Positions 1-7,910 of a stretch of DNA of 12,776 nt are shown here, one piece after another. The translations under genes and the position numbers were made by a program. Each line of letters begins with the position of its first letter. The stretch's first letter is position 1. The stretch is from an uncultured Acidaminococcus sp. (GTDB lineage: Bacteria; Bacillota; Negativicutes; Acidaminococcales; Acidaminococcaceae): contig USHN01000017.1 in the NCBI GenBank assembly GCA_900554515.1, positions 1-12,776 of the forward strand, written 5' to 3'. The notes beneath the pieces were generated by a model. It saw only the letters and a list, made by a program, of their open reading frames with translations. It was not told the DNA's origin and made no database searches.

Positions 1-2
1 TT

Positions 3-1751
3 AGGGCTATGCCCGAAAATGAAAAACCACCCGCTAGGCGGGTGGATCATTATTTGCGGGATATTTCCGAAGCGATTGGACGGGAAGTTTCCCTATATAT
101 TGACCGGAAGGGAACCATCACGGCTGTTGCTGTGGGCAGTGACCAACAAGTGGAACTGCCGAAACTTGATAACCGGCGCAGTATAAAACGGCTGAGTGGG
201 ATCCGCTGCATCCATACCCATCCTACTGGTGCACCCAGGCTTAGCAAAGTGGATTTGTCCGCCTTACGGGATTTGCGGTTTGATGCTATGGCCGCCATTG
301 CTTGGGATACTCCCAGCGCCGAACCGCAGCTCTCTTTTGGCATGATTACGGACCTTACAGAACAGATGGAACCGGTTATTCAGGAGTTTGGCGTTTTTAC
401 GGCTAAAGAAGCAGCAAAGCTTCCTTTTGGACAGGCTGTCCACACTATCGAAAAAATATTGGCAAAAAAGACCAGCAGCCACGATCTGACCGAGACACCG
501 GAACGGGCTCTTTTGGTCTCTCTTTCCTGGGGAGAAAACAAAAGCCGCTGGACGGCAGAAGATTCCATTCAGGAATTAGAGCAGCTGGCAGAAACCGCCG
601 GAGCCGTTGTGGTAGGCCGTTTTCTGCAAAGCCGTCCCAAACCAGATCCGGTTTATTTTATTGGTAAGGGGAAAGTTCAGGAACTTTCGTTATTTGCCCA
701 ACAGGAAGATGTGGATCTGTGCATTTTTGATGATGACCTTTCTCCGGCCCAGCAGCGGAATTTGGAGCAGGCATTGGGCACCCGGGTTATCAGTAGAACT
801 GATTTAATCTTAGATATTTTTGCCCAGCGGGCTCGTACCAGTGAAGGCAAATTGCAGGTTGAGCTGGCCCAGCTGCAATATACCCTGCCGCGCATCATGG
901 GGCAGGGGACTAGTCTGTCCCTTCTGGGTGGCGGCATCGGTACCCGTGGTCCGGGGGAAACCAAACTGGAAGTGGATCGGCGACGCATCCGGGAGCGGAT
1001 TACTTTTTTGGAAGGCCAGATCCAGAAAATGAAAAAAAGTCGCAGCCAGCAGGGGCGGGCACGGGTCAAGAACCAAAATAAGCAGGTGTCCTTGGTGGGC
1101 TATACCAATGCGGGAAAAAGTACGCTGCTAAATGCCCTGACACATTCCGATATTTACGCCAAGGATCAACTTTTTGCCACCTTGGATCCGACCACACGGC
1201 AGCTGGACTTGCCCCAGCAAGGGCATTGCACCGTGACCGATACAGTGGGATTTATCCAACGGCTGCCCCATCAGCTGGTGGCCGCTTTTAAATCTACCCT
1301 GGAAGTTGTGAAGGATGCGGATCTTCTGGTTCACGTCATTGATGGCAGTCATCCTTTATACCAGGAACAGGCTGAAGCTGTGTACCAGGTGCTCCAGGAA
1401 CTGGGGGTTATGGATAAACCCATTTTGACGGTCTATAACAAGATGGATAAAATTCCCCAGTTTGAAGGCTTGCGGTACAGACTAGAACAACACGAAAATA
1501 CGGTGTGCCTTTCTGCCAAAACAGGGGATGGACTGCCTAAGCTGCTGGAAGAAATTTCCCGTATGCTGGGGCGCAGGATGCGGGAAATACGATTCTGCAT
1601 TCCCTATGATAAAGGCAGTTTGGTAGCCCGTCTCCACGCAGAAGCGACAGTCCTGGAAGAGCGCTATGGAGAAAAGGGGACGGAGTTAAACGTCCGCTTG
1701 GAAGAAGCGTTACTAGAACCTTATATGCCCTATGAAATCACGAAGGAGTGA
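3..1751 (+). CDS. hflX: Ribosome-associated GTPase HflX, long form with N-terminal JAMM-like domain; 5' end probably beyond the window
   Basis: HflX is a TRAFAC-class GTPase that binds the 50S subunit and splits or rescues stalled ribosomes. Counting from the first ATG (position 9), residues 1-165 form an extra N-terminal domain, about 166-340 the HflX-specific N and middle domains including the glycine-rich GGGIGTRGPGETKLE segment, and about 358-520 the G domain: P-loop GYTNAGKST 364-372, DTVGF 411-415, NKMD 477-480, SAK 502-504. The N-terminal domain carries an H-x-H-x7-S-x2-D pattern (H69, H71, S79, D82). The ATG at 9 has no ribosome binding site, and the reading frame is open back to base 3. 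Related long HflX proteins, as I remember them, have a further 25-60 residues before this point, so the true start is probably outside the window. The downstream neighbour is ynbB-like, as in B. subtilis ynbA-ynbB. Identity is very secure; the 5' end is not. Confidence 0.95.
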   Translation, partial: RAMPENEKPPARRVDHYLRDISEAIGREVSLYIDRKGTITAVAVGSDQQVELPKLDNRRSIKRLSGIRCIHTHPTGAPRLSKVDLSALRDLRFDAMAAIAWDTPSAEPQLSFGMITDLTEQMEPVIQEFGVFTAKEAAKLPFGQAVHTIEKILAKKTSSHDLTETPERALLVSLSWGENKSRWTAEDSIQELEQLAETAGAVVVGRFLQSRPKPDPVYFIGKGKVQELSLFAQQEDVDLCIFDDDLSPAQQRNLEQALGTRVISRTDLILDIFAQRARTSEGKLQVELAQLQYTLPRIMGQGTSLSLLGGGIGTRGPGETKLEVDRRRIRERITFLEGQIQKMKKSRSQQGRARVKNQNKQVSLVGYTNAGKSTLLNALTHSDIYAKDQLFATLDPTTRQLDLPQQGHCTVTDTVGFIQRLPHQLVAAFKSTLEVVKDADLLVHVIDGSHPLYQEQAEAVYQVLQELGVMDKPILTVYNKMDKIPQFEGLRYRLEQHENTVCLSAKTGDGLPKLLEEISRMLGRRMREIRFCIPYDKGSLVARLHAEATVLEERYGEKGTELNVRLEEALLEPYMPYEITKE

Positions 1752-1756
1752 GAAAA

Positions 1757-3004
1757 GTGCAGATTGATTGGGAAAAGATAGAAGAAGCAGCCCTTTTGAC
1801 AGTGGCTCATCATGCTAAGGTGCATGAGCGGGCTGCTCTTGTAAATACAAAAAAAGTGCTGGATGCCTTTGCCCGGCACCAGTTGTCAGATTATTACATG
1901 AAACCCACCACAGGCTATGCCTATTCCGATACAGGGCGGGATGCATTGGATGGGATTTATGCAGATATTTTTAAAACGGAGGCGGCACTGGTCCGCTCCC
2001 AGTTTGTCTCCGGGACACATGCTCTGGCGGTGGCCCTTTTGGGGAATCTCCACGCAGGGGATGAAATGATTGCAGCTACAGGCGCGCCCTACGATACCAT
2101 GCAGACCGTGATCGGCTATCCTGTCAAGGTTCCGAGATCTTTGGCGGATCTAGGGGTTACTTATAAAGAAATCCCCATGCAGGGGGATCACCCGGATATT
2201 GCCGGACTCCTCGAGAGCCTGACGCCCCGGACGAAACTGGTGCATGTACAGCGCTCCTGCGGCTACAGTACAGTACGTAAAACCCTTACTGTAGAAGAGA
2301 TCGGGGAAATTTTTAAGGCCGTCAAACAAGTACGGCCGGATATTATCTGTTTTGTGGATAATTGCTATGGGGAGTTCCTGGAAGAAAAAGAGCCTACAGA
2401 AGTGGGCGCTGATCTTATCGCCGGTTCCCTGATTAAAAATCTGGGCGGTGGATTTGCTCCCGCAGGTGGTTATATTGCTGGCCGCAAAGACTTGGTAGAA
2501 CAGGCCTCGTATCGCCTTACAGCTCCTGGTTTGGGTGGCGAAATGGGGGCTACGCTGGGGGACACTGCGCGGGAATTTTACCAAGGACTTTTCTTTGCAC
2601 CCCATGTGGTATTGCAGGCTGTAAAGACTGCTATTTTTGCCGCCAGCGTGTTTCAGTCCCTAGGCTTTACTGTGCAGCCTTTGCCGGACGATGTACGGAG
2701 TGATATTATCCAGACTATTACCTTGAATAGCGGCGAGAATCTTTGTGCATTCTGCGAAGCCATTCAGGCAAATTCCCCGGTGGACGCTCATGTGACACCG
2801 GTCCCGTCTCCTTTGCCCGGGTATCAGGACGAGATTATCATGGCTGCCGGAACCTTTGTACAAGGGGCTTCTATTGAACTATCTGCCGATGGGCCTATGC
2901 GGGCACCGTATACTGTCTATATGCAGGGAGGCCTTACCTTTGAGCATGGACGGCTAGCCATTATGGCAGCGGCCAAACAGATTATGGAACGAAAAAAAGT
3001 ATAA
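1757..3004 (+). CDS. ynbB: YnbB-type PLP-dependent enzyme (methionine gamma-lyase / 'aluminium resistance' family)
   Basis: This is a fold-type I pyridoxal-phosphate enzyme of the family named Met_gamma_lyase, formerly 'aluminium resistance protein'. Its physiological substrate is poorly defined; a C-S or C-C lyase acting on an amino acid is likely. The PLP Schiff-base lysine is most likely in SLIKN (residue 227 of this start), preceded by FVDNCYGEF with the Asp that contacts the pyridine nitrogen and by SGTHA, which holds the phosphate-binding loop. A GTG at 1748 overlaps the hflX stop, but it lies inside the AAGGAG at 1743-1748. The GTG at 1757 sits 8 bases after that site and is preferred, giving 415 residues. 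The gene is translationally coupled to hflX, and the hflX-ynbB pair is conserved in Bacillota. A strong hairpin follows the stop. Confidence 0.88.
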   Translation: MQIDWEKIEEAALLTVAHHAKVHERAALVNTKKVLDAFARHQLSDYYMKPTTGYAYSDTGRDALDGIYADIFKTEAALVRSQFVSGTHALAVALLGNLHAGDEMIAATGAPYDTMQTVIGYPVKVPRSLADLGVTYKEIPMQGDHPDIAGLLESLTPRTKLVHVQRSCGYSTVRKTLTVEEIGEIFKAVKQVRPDIICFVDNCYGEFLEEKEPTEVGADLIAGSLIKNLGGGFAPAGGYIAGRKDLVEQASYRLTAPGLGGEMGATLGDTAREFYQGLFFAPHVVLQAVKTAIFAASVFQSLGFTVQPLPDDVRSDIIQTITLNSGENLCAFCEAIQANSPVDAHVTPVPSPLPGYQDEIIMAAGTFVQGASIELSADGPMRAPYTVYMQGGLTFEHGRLAIMAAAKQIMERKKV

Positions 3005-3014
3005 GCAAAATTAT

Positions 3015-3050
3015 AACGCTGTCATGGCTGTTTACCATGACAGCGTTTCT
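3015..3050 (+). terminator. Intrinsic terminator of hflX-ynbB
   Basis: A perfect 13-bp stem (arms 3015-3027 and 3035-3047) with a 7-base loop begins 10 bases after the ynbB stop. The following T tract is short (TTT then CT), so termination may be incomplete. The stem is nearly symmetrical and could also act on the minus strand. Confidence 0.75.
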
Positions 3051-3076
3051 ATAGATGGGAGATAACAAAATTCCTG

Positions 3077-3105
3077 TTGCCCGTGGTTTGGATTATTTAT
3101 ATAAT
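3077..3105 (+). promoter_or_regulatory. Sigma-A-type promoter of the two-gene islet
   Basis: TTGCCC (3077-3082), a 17-base spacer and a consensus TATAAT (3100-3105) predict a transcript starting near 3112, leaving a leader of about 45 bases. The leader holds a run of seven G at 3137-3143. The promoter follows the ynbB terminator, so the islet genes probably form an independent unit. Confidence 0.65.
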
Positions 3106-3157
3106 TTAGGCAGATGTAGTAAGGAAAACTAGTTGTGGGGGGGAGGCAAGGAGACTG

Positions 3158-3709
3158 ATGAAAAAATATATTTGGCTCGCCGCACTCCCACTTTTAATCT
3201 GCCTGCTCACTCTTACGTACAAATATTGGGATTACTACTATCATGATTATTATGACGGGAGCCGGTATATGGTTAGTAAGTATGAAGGTAACTATTGGCT
3301 TCACGATGATGTTGAGGCATTTACCATTGAAAAAGACGGGCAATCTTTACAACAGGGAAAACGTTATATCTATAGTTATGGAAAAAGTGGGTTTGTCATC
3401 ATCGACAAGAAGAATAATACCTTGAAAGTCCTGTTTGACCAACAAAGTAATGCTTTTCAAAAAGAGAGTTTTGAGAATCAAAAAGCTCTAAACCCGCAGT
3501 ATATACAGATTATTACAGTGACCGATTTAACCGAGACTGAAAAAGATATGTATACGACGTTACGTAACACTGATGATGGCTACAAACCTTCCCCGCAAGA
3601 AGAATTTTTTCGGGAGTGGTTTGCAATTCCTTTTTTGATACAAGGTTGGGTTTCTTCCAGTTTTGGCGCTTTCTTTTTGGACGGACTCATATTCTGGAGC
3701 CTTTTGTAA
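3158..3709 (+). CDS. Unrecognised membrane-anchored or exported protein, 183 residues
   Basis: I do not recognise this protein. Residues 1-22 are a lysine pair followed by a hydrophobic helix with no obvious signal peptidase motif, so it is probably anchored by its N-terminus with the rest outside. A tyrosine-rich stretch follows (YKYWDYYYHDYYDGSRY, about 21-37). The middle is hydrophilic and beta-rich in character. The C-terminus (about 155-183) is again hydrophobic and could be a second membrane segment. The start has AAGGAG at 3148-3153, only 4 bases upstream, and a G-rich stretch (3137-3146) 11 bases upstream. Hand counts of 60-base lines give roughly 33-42% GC, against above 50% in sampled lines of flanking genes, which suggests a different origin. 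The frame and ribosome binding site make it a credible gene; no function is assigned. Confidence 0.7.
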   Translation: MKKYIWLAALPLLICLLTLTYKYWDYYYHDYYDGSRYMVSKYEGNYWLHDDVEAFTIEKDGQSLQQGKRYIYSYGKSGFVIIDKKNNTLKVLFDQQSNAFQKESFENQKALNPQYIQIITVTDLTETEKDMYTTLRNTDDGYKPSPQEEFFREWFAIPFLIQGWVSSSFGAFFLDGLIFWSLL

Positions 3710-3771
3710 GAAATGATGCGTCAAGCACTATCCGTCACTACTGAATTGCGATATTCTGGGGAGAAAGGAAA

Positions 3772-4269
3772 ATGGCAGCGAAAGCAAAGTATTATGAGGT
3801 TATCCTCTTTTTAGACAAGGAGTATCATACAATCTGGAAAACAAATCAACAGGATAGGTTCCTAGTGACTGGGGACAAGAAATTACTTTGCTTCACAGAG
3901 CGGGAATCCCTGTTAGCTTATATACATACCCATCATATTTCCTTACAAGAAGAGCCGCCGTCTATATGTGATGTAAATCGACTTGCTCGTTGGAAAGAGG
4001 ATTATGCCGCTGTTCTTGACTTTTGGAATCTTGTAGGCGATCTTGCGGCTTCTGTCGGAGATAATTTTATTGGAAACAGGAAAAGTGATGGCATAACACC
4101 TCTTTACAAAAAATTATTTTATGCCTGTAATTTACCCTCAATCCTGCCAAAAAAGAAATATATCCCCGCTTGGTCTGCATGGCAGGAAGATATGATGAAC
4201 AAAATAATTCAGCGGGGAATAAGGCTGATAGTAAAACACAAAAGAAACGGAGCGTCTGGTATAGTATAA
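3772..4269 (+). CDS. Unrecognised soluble protein, 165 residues
   Basis: I do not recognise this protein. It has no signal peptide or membrane helix. It starts with an alternating hydrophobic strand (YYEVILFLD), has a conserved-looking central segment rich in Trp, Asp and Arg (about 65-100), and ends with a basic amphipathic tail. The start is supported by GGGGAG at 3758-3763, 8 bases upstream. It follows the membrane-anchored neighbour after 62 bases with no promoter or terminator seen between, so the two are probably co-transcribed. GC is low (about 30% in the line from 4081). The small soluble protein next to a small membrane protein could be an effector and partner pair or part of an immunity-type cassette, but nothing in the sequence proves that. 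Confidence 0.68.
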   Translation: MAAKAKYYEVILFLDKEYHTIWKTNQQDRFLVTGDKKLLCFTERESLLAYIHTHHISLQEEPPSICDVNRLARWKEDYAAVLDFWNLVGDLAASVGDNFIGNRKSDGITPLYKKLFYACNLPSILPKKKYIPAWSAWQEDMMNKIIQRGIRLIVKHKRNGASGIV

Positions 4270-4290
4270 GTTTCTTAGGAGGATAGTCTT

Positions 4291-5325
4291 TTACAACGCC
4301 CGGATAGCCTCCAGCACGGCTTCGATTTCTTCATCGGTAGTGCTCCAGCTGGTGCAAAGGCGTAGGCATAGATGCCCATCATCCACGGAACCCTCGGGCT
4401 CGCAGATAACCTTTTTTTGCAGCTGTGCTGCCTGGGCGTTAGTTACAATCACAAACTGCTGGTTGGTAGGGCTGTTGACCAAAAGGGGAATGTCTTTATC
4501 CAGAAATGCCTTTTGAATGCGTTGGGCCTGGGTATTGGCTTTTTGGGCAAGGGCGAAATATAAGTTGTCCTTAAACAAAGTATAAAACTGCAGCCCCAGC
4601 AGCCAGCCTTTGGCTAAGATGGAGCCGTTTTGCTTCATGGAAGTGCGGAAGTAGGCCCAAAGGGCAGGATTCACCAGCACCATGGCTTCTCCCATAAGCG
4701 CCCCGCATTTGGTGCCGCCAATATAAAACGCATCTGTGAGACGAGCGATATCGGCAAGCGTTACATCACAGCCAGGGGCTGTCAGATAATAGGCCATTCT
4801 GGCCCCATCAAGGAAAAGATACAGGCCATATTTCGCACATACTTCGTGGATGGCTGTCAATTCTTCTAGAGAATAAATTGTTCCATATTCGGACGGAGAA
4901 GAAATATAGACTAATTTGGGCTGGGTCAGCCATTCGGCTTTCCCGCTTTTTTCATAGTCTTCCATGGCGCTTCGGATGGCGGTCGCCGTTAGTTTTCCTT
5001 CTTTGCCCGGCAAGGCGATAACCTTGTGTCCTATATGTTCAATCGAGCCGCCTTCGTGAGCATTGATGTGCCCGTTTTCTGCACTAAGTACGCTCTGCCA
5101 CGGATGCAGCGCCGCATCAATCAGATTTTGGTTAGCCGGCGTGCCACCGACAAAAAAGTAAATCTTTGTCTCTATGCCGCCCAAGTGGGACGAAATGGCT
5201 TTCGCTGCTTTTTCACACCAGCTATCTTCTCCGTAACCGGGATAGGCTGTATTCTGGCTCTCCCAAAGTGCCTTTAAAACTGCCGGGTGGGCAGCGTGAT
5301 TATAATCGTTATTCATACGGATCAT
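4291..5325 (-). CDS. ltaA: L-threonine aldolase-family PLP enzyme (beta-eliminating lyase)
   Basis: A 344-residue fold-type I PLP enzyme of the threonine aldolase / beta-eliminating lyase family. It is expected to cleave L-threonine or L-allo-threonine to glycine and acetaldehyde in the cytoplasm. Recognisable family blocks are ENGHINAHEGGSIE (about 83-96), LFLDGARMAYY with D173 for the pyridine ring, and YIGGTKCGAL with K206 as the likely PLP lysine. Length is normal for the family. The ATG at 5325 is chosen because AGGAAAGGGG (5335-5344, minus strand) lies 9 bases upstream; a second ATG three codons later is too far from it. It is the only minus-strand gene, convergent with the islet (21 bases between stops) and divergent from metG. 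Substrate specificity cannot be read from the sequence; aromatic beta-hydroxy amino acid aldolases look similar. Confidence 0.87.
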   Translation of the reverse strand: MIRMNNDYNHAAHPAVLKALWESQNTAYPGYGEDSWCEKAAKAISSHLGGIETKIYFFVGGTPANQNLIDAALHPWQSVLSAENGHINAHEGGSIEHIGHKVIALPGKEGKLTATAIRSAMEDYEKSGKAEWLTQPKLVYISSPSEYGTIYSLEELTAIHEVCAKYGLYLFLDGARMAYYLTAPGCDVTLADIARLTDAFYIGGTKCGALMGEAMVLVNPALWAYFRTSMKQNGSILAKGWLLGLQFYTLFKDNLYFALAQKANTQAQRIQKAFLDKDIPLLVNSPTNQQFVIVTNAQAAQLQKKVICEPEGSVDDGHLCLRLCTSWSTTDEEIEAVLEAIRAL

Positions 5326-5359
5326 ACTTGTAAGCCCCTTTCCTGTACAACTTTTCTAC

Positions 5360-5368
5360 ATTGTAGCA
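5360..5368 (-). promoter_or_regulatory. Probable extended -10 promoter of the threonine aldolase gene
   Basis: On the minus strand a TGC directly precedes TACAAT (plus-strand 5360-5365), an extended -10 element. No good -35 is seen at 16-18 bases. The predicted start, near 5352, leaves a leader of under 30 bases that contains the ribosome binding site at 5335-5344. Confidence 0.5.
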
Positions 5369-5430
5369 CATCTCACTATAAAATGACCGCGCCAGCACCT
5401 ATTCGGACCATTTCTTTTATGGAACATTTG

Positions 5431-5439
5431 TGATATGAT
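5431..5439 (+). promoter_or_regulatory. Probable extended -10 promoter of metG-tatD
   Basis: TGA directly precedes TATGAT (5434-5439), an extended -10 element. The -35 at 17 bases (TTTCTT, 5411-5416) is weak. Transcription would start near 5446, about 46 bases before metG. That leaves no room for a T-box or S-box leader, so metG does not appear to be riboswitch-controlled here. Confidence 0.5.
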
Positions 5440-5491
5440 AAGAAAATACCAGAAATTTTAAAGAGAATTTGCTATGAAGGGGACTTGGAGT

Positions 5492-7042
5492 ATGGAAAAA
5501 CCTGCTTTTTATATTACTACGCCGATTTATTATCCCAGTGCGGATTTGCATATTGGGCATGCGTACTGCACCACCATTGCTGACACCATCGCCCGGTACA
5601 AACGGGCGCGTGGGTATGATGTACAGTTTATCACCGGCAGTGACGAACACGGGCAGAAGATCCAGCGAAAAGCAGAAGAAAATGGGGTACAGCCCATTGA
5701 GTATACGAATAAAATTGTTGCGGATTTCGATGAACTGTGGAAACTGCTGGGCGTAAGCTACACCAGCTTTGTACGTTCCACCAGCCCGGAACATCAAAAG
5801 ACTGTGCAGACCCTGTTGCAAAAAGTATATGACCAGGGTGATATCTACAAAAAAGATTATGAAGGGCTGTACTGCGTGCCTTGCGAATCGTTCTGGACCC
5901 AGCACCAGGTGGACGAAGCCGGCGGGGTATGTCCTGATTGCGGCCGCCCTGTGGAAAATATGAAAGAATCCAGCTATTTCTTCCGTACGTCCAAATACGC
6001 AGATCGCCTGCTGGCATATATTGAACAGAATCCTGATTTTATTCAGCCTGCCAGCCGCCGCAATGAGATGATTAATTTCATTAAGCAGGGACTGGATGAT
6101 CTGTGTATCAGCCGTACCAGCTTTGACTGGGGCATTCCAGTGCCTTGGGATCCCAAACATGTGGTATATGTGTGGTTTGATGCGCTGCTGTGCTATTTCA
6201 CAGGTATTGGATTTGGCCAGGATATGGATAAATTTAACAAGTTTTGGCCGGCAAATCTGCACCTGGTGGGGAAGGAAATTGTCCGCTTCCATACCATTAT
6301 CTGGCCTTGCATGCTGATGGCTATGGGATTTCCTCTGCCCAAAATGGTCTACGGACACGGCTGGCTGGTCGTGGACGGGGAAAAGATGAGCAAGTCCAAG
6401 GGCAATGTAGTGGATCCGGTACAACCTATTAAAGAATTCGGACCTGATGCTGTACGCTATTTCCTTTTACGGGAAATTAACCTGGGCAGCGATGGGAACT
6501 ATTCCCGTAAGGCTTTAATCAAACGAATCAATGCGGACCTGGCTAACGACCTGGGCAACCTGCAGTACCGGACAGTATCCATGATTGAAAAATACCATAA
6601 GGGCATTGTGCACAAAACGGTAGTGGATAATGCCACGGATGCAGCGTTTCGGGCACTTACGGAAACTACGGTGACGGACTATGAAAAGGCTATAGATGCC
6701 TATGACTTAAATGGTAGCATCCGGGCTATTTGGAACTTTATCGGAGCCGCCAATAAGTACATTGATGAAACTACGCCTTGGATTCTGGCGAAGAAACCAG
6801 AAGAAGCCCAACGCCTGGAAGCAGTGATGTACAACCTGGCTGATGCAGTACGGACGATTGCTATCCTGATTTCTTCTATGATGCCCTTTACGGCACCCAA
6901 GATTTATACACAGTTGGGACTTGCCGTGCCGGAACAGTTTGACCTTGCAGAAGCAGTATGGGGCAATTTGCCGGATGGGACAAAGGTGCAGAAGGGACAG
7001 CCGATTTTCCCCCGCATCCAGGAAGAGGAAGCAGAAAAATAA
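5492..7042 (+). CDS. metG: Methionyl-tRNA synthetase, short form
   Basis: Class I aminoacyl-tRNA synthetase that charges tRNA-Met, including the initiator, with methionine. It shows the HIGH motif (20-23), the inserted connective-peptide zinc knuckle with C128, C131, C147 and C150, and KMSKS (298-302), then the alpha-helical anticodon-binding domain (about 340-500) containing the conserved NxWxL-like segment. The ATG at 5492 is chosen because AAGGGG (5477-5482) lies 9 bases upstream; the in-frame ATG at 5474 has a poorer site and would add six residues not typical of the family. At 516 residues it ends just after the anticodon-binding domain and lacks the C-terminal Trbp111-like tRNA-binding domain that makes B. 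subtilis MetS about 660 residues. The stop is followed after one base by tatD. Confidence 0.97.
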   Translation: MEKPAFYITTPIYYPSADLHIGHAYCTTIADTIARYKRARGYDVQFITGSDEHGQKIQRKAEENGVQPIEYTNKIVADFDELWKLLGVSYTSFVRSTSPEHQKTVQTLLQKVYDQGDIYKKDYEGLYCVPCESFWTQHQVDEAGGVCPDCGRPVENMKESSYFFRTSKYADRLLAYIEQNPDFIQPASRRNEMINFIKQGLDDLCISRTSFDWGIPVPWDPKHVVYVWFDALLCYFTGIGFGQDMDKFNKFWPANLHLVGKEIVRFHTIIWPCMLMAMGFPLPKMVYGHGWLVVDGEKMSKSKGNVVDPVQPIKEFGPDAVRYFLLREINLGSDGNYSRKALIKRINADLANDLGNLQYRTVSMIEKYHKGIVHKTVVDNATDAAFRALTETTVTDYEKAIDAYDLNGSIRAIWNFIGAANKYIDETTPWILAKKPEEAQRLEAVMYNLADAVRTIAILISSMMPFTAPKIYTQLGLAVPEQFDLAEAVWGNLPDGTKVQKGQPIFPRIQEEEAEK

Positions 7043-7043
7043 T

Positions 7044-7829
7044 ATGTGCCAGCAATTTTTGTGGGATACCCACGCACACCTGGATGATGCAGCGTTTGCT
7101 GCAGACCGAGGTGAATTACTTACAGAAATTGGTAGAACTATGGCCGGGATCATTGATCCCGGCTGTGATCTTGTTAGTTCCCAAAAAGCGATGGAACTAT
7201 CCCATACCTATCCTTTTGTGTGGGCTGCTGTAGGGATCCATCCGGAAGATATCGGACATGCCAGACTTGCGGATCTAAAGCAGATTGCTGCCTGGTGCAG
7301 GGATCCTAAAGTCGTTGCCATCGGGGAAGTAGGACTGGATTACTATAATGATGAGGAGTCGCCCCATGACCTGCAGCAGGAATTTTTAATCCGGCAATTT
7401 GCTTTGGCAAAGGAAACCAAGCTACCACTGATCATTCACGACCGGGAAGCTCATGCCGACATTATGGCGATTATCCGCAAGTATGGCAAAGGCGTTAAAG
7501 GTGTCCTGCACTGCTTTTCCGGGGAATGGAGCATGGCAGAGGAAGCACTGGCACAGGGGTGGTATCTGGGCTTTGGAGGAACCAGTACATTTAAAAATGA
7601 CCGGGGTGTCCGGGAAATTTTGCGGCAGGTTCCCCTGGATCGTATCCTTTTTGAAACAGATTCCCCGTACATGGCACCGGTTCCTTTTCGGGGTAAACGA
7701 AATACACCGCTTTATACGCGCTTCGTAGCAGAAAAAGCGGCCCAACTCCGGGGCATGACACAGGAAGATATCATAAAAATTTCAACAAATAACATGCATC
7801 AGTTGTTTTGGAAGATCCCCAAGCAGTAA
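7044..7829 (+). CDS. tatD: TatD-family metal-dependent deoxyribonuclease
   Basis: A 261-residue TIM-barrel amidohydrolase-fold nuclease. TatD enzymes are Mg-dependent 3'-5' DNases acting in DNA repair and turnover. The metal ligands are all present: H10 and H12 (DTHAH), E95 (GEVGLDYY), H132 (IIHDREA), H156 (VLHCFSG) and D206 (ETDSP). The open frame runs upstream into metG, but the ATG at 7044, one base after the metG stop, gives the normal family N-terminus. Its nearest Shine-Dalgarno-like bases (GAGGA, 7025-7029) are 14 away, so translation probably depends on coupling to metG. The metG-tatD-yabE-rnmV-ksgA order matches B. subtilis. No clear terminator follows. Confidence 0.94.
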   Translation: MCQQFLWDTHAHLDDAAFAADRGELLTEIGRTMAGIIDPGCDLVSSQKAMELSHTYPFVWAAVGIHPEDIGHARLADLKQIAAWCRDPKVVAIGEVGLDYYNDEESPHDLQQEFLIRQFALAKETKLPLIIHDREAHADIMAIIRKYGKGVKGVLHCFSGEWSMAEEALAQGWYLGFGGTSTFKNDRGVREILRQVPLDRILFETDSPYMAPVPFRGKRNTPLYTRFVAEKAAQLRGMTQEDIIKISTNNMHQLFWKIPKQ

Positions 7830-7886
7830 AAAACGCTGTAAAAGTTTCTAATTCATCACATTTATAAAATACCATAATGTATAGTA

Positions 7887-7903
7887 TTAGCAGCAGGTGC
7901 TAA
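7887..7903. promoter_or_regulatory. Palindrome upstream of the yabE-like promoter, possible operator
   Basis: TTAGCA and TGCTAA form a perfect inverted repeat of 6-bp arms around a 5-base centre, ending 7 bases before the -35 box of the next promoter. Its position suits an activator or repressor site. A short stem-loop in the tail of the tatD transcript is the alternative. Confidence 0.4.
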
Positions 7904-7910
7904 ATCTACT

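Noticed and set aside
3640..3771. Possible frameshift at the end of the membrane-anchored islet gene, since another frame continues for about 20 more codons past its stop
   Set aside because: The continuation is short and without a recognisable family, so there is no template against which to call a frameshift. The hydrophobic C-terminus in the present frame is plausible as it stands.
5440..5491. T-box or S-box leader before metG
   Set aside because: Only about 46 bases separate the predicted start of transcription from metG, with no T-box signature and no terminator.
5417..6424. A 335-codon minus-strand frame opposite metG
   Set aside because: It is antisense to the catalytic core of MetRS, spans the metG promoter, and shows no protein family features.
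7838..7885. Terminator for metG-tatD after the tatD stop
   Set aside because: Only weak, imperfect inverted repeats such as the one around 7868-7886 were seen, with no GC-rich stem followed by T.
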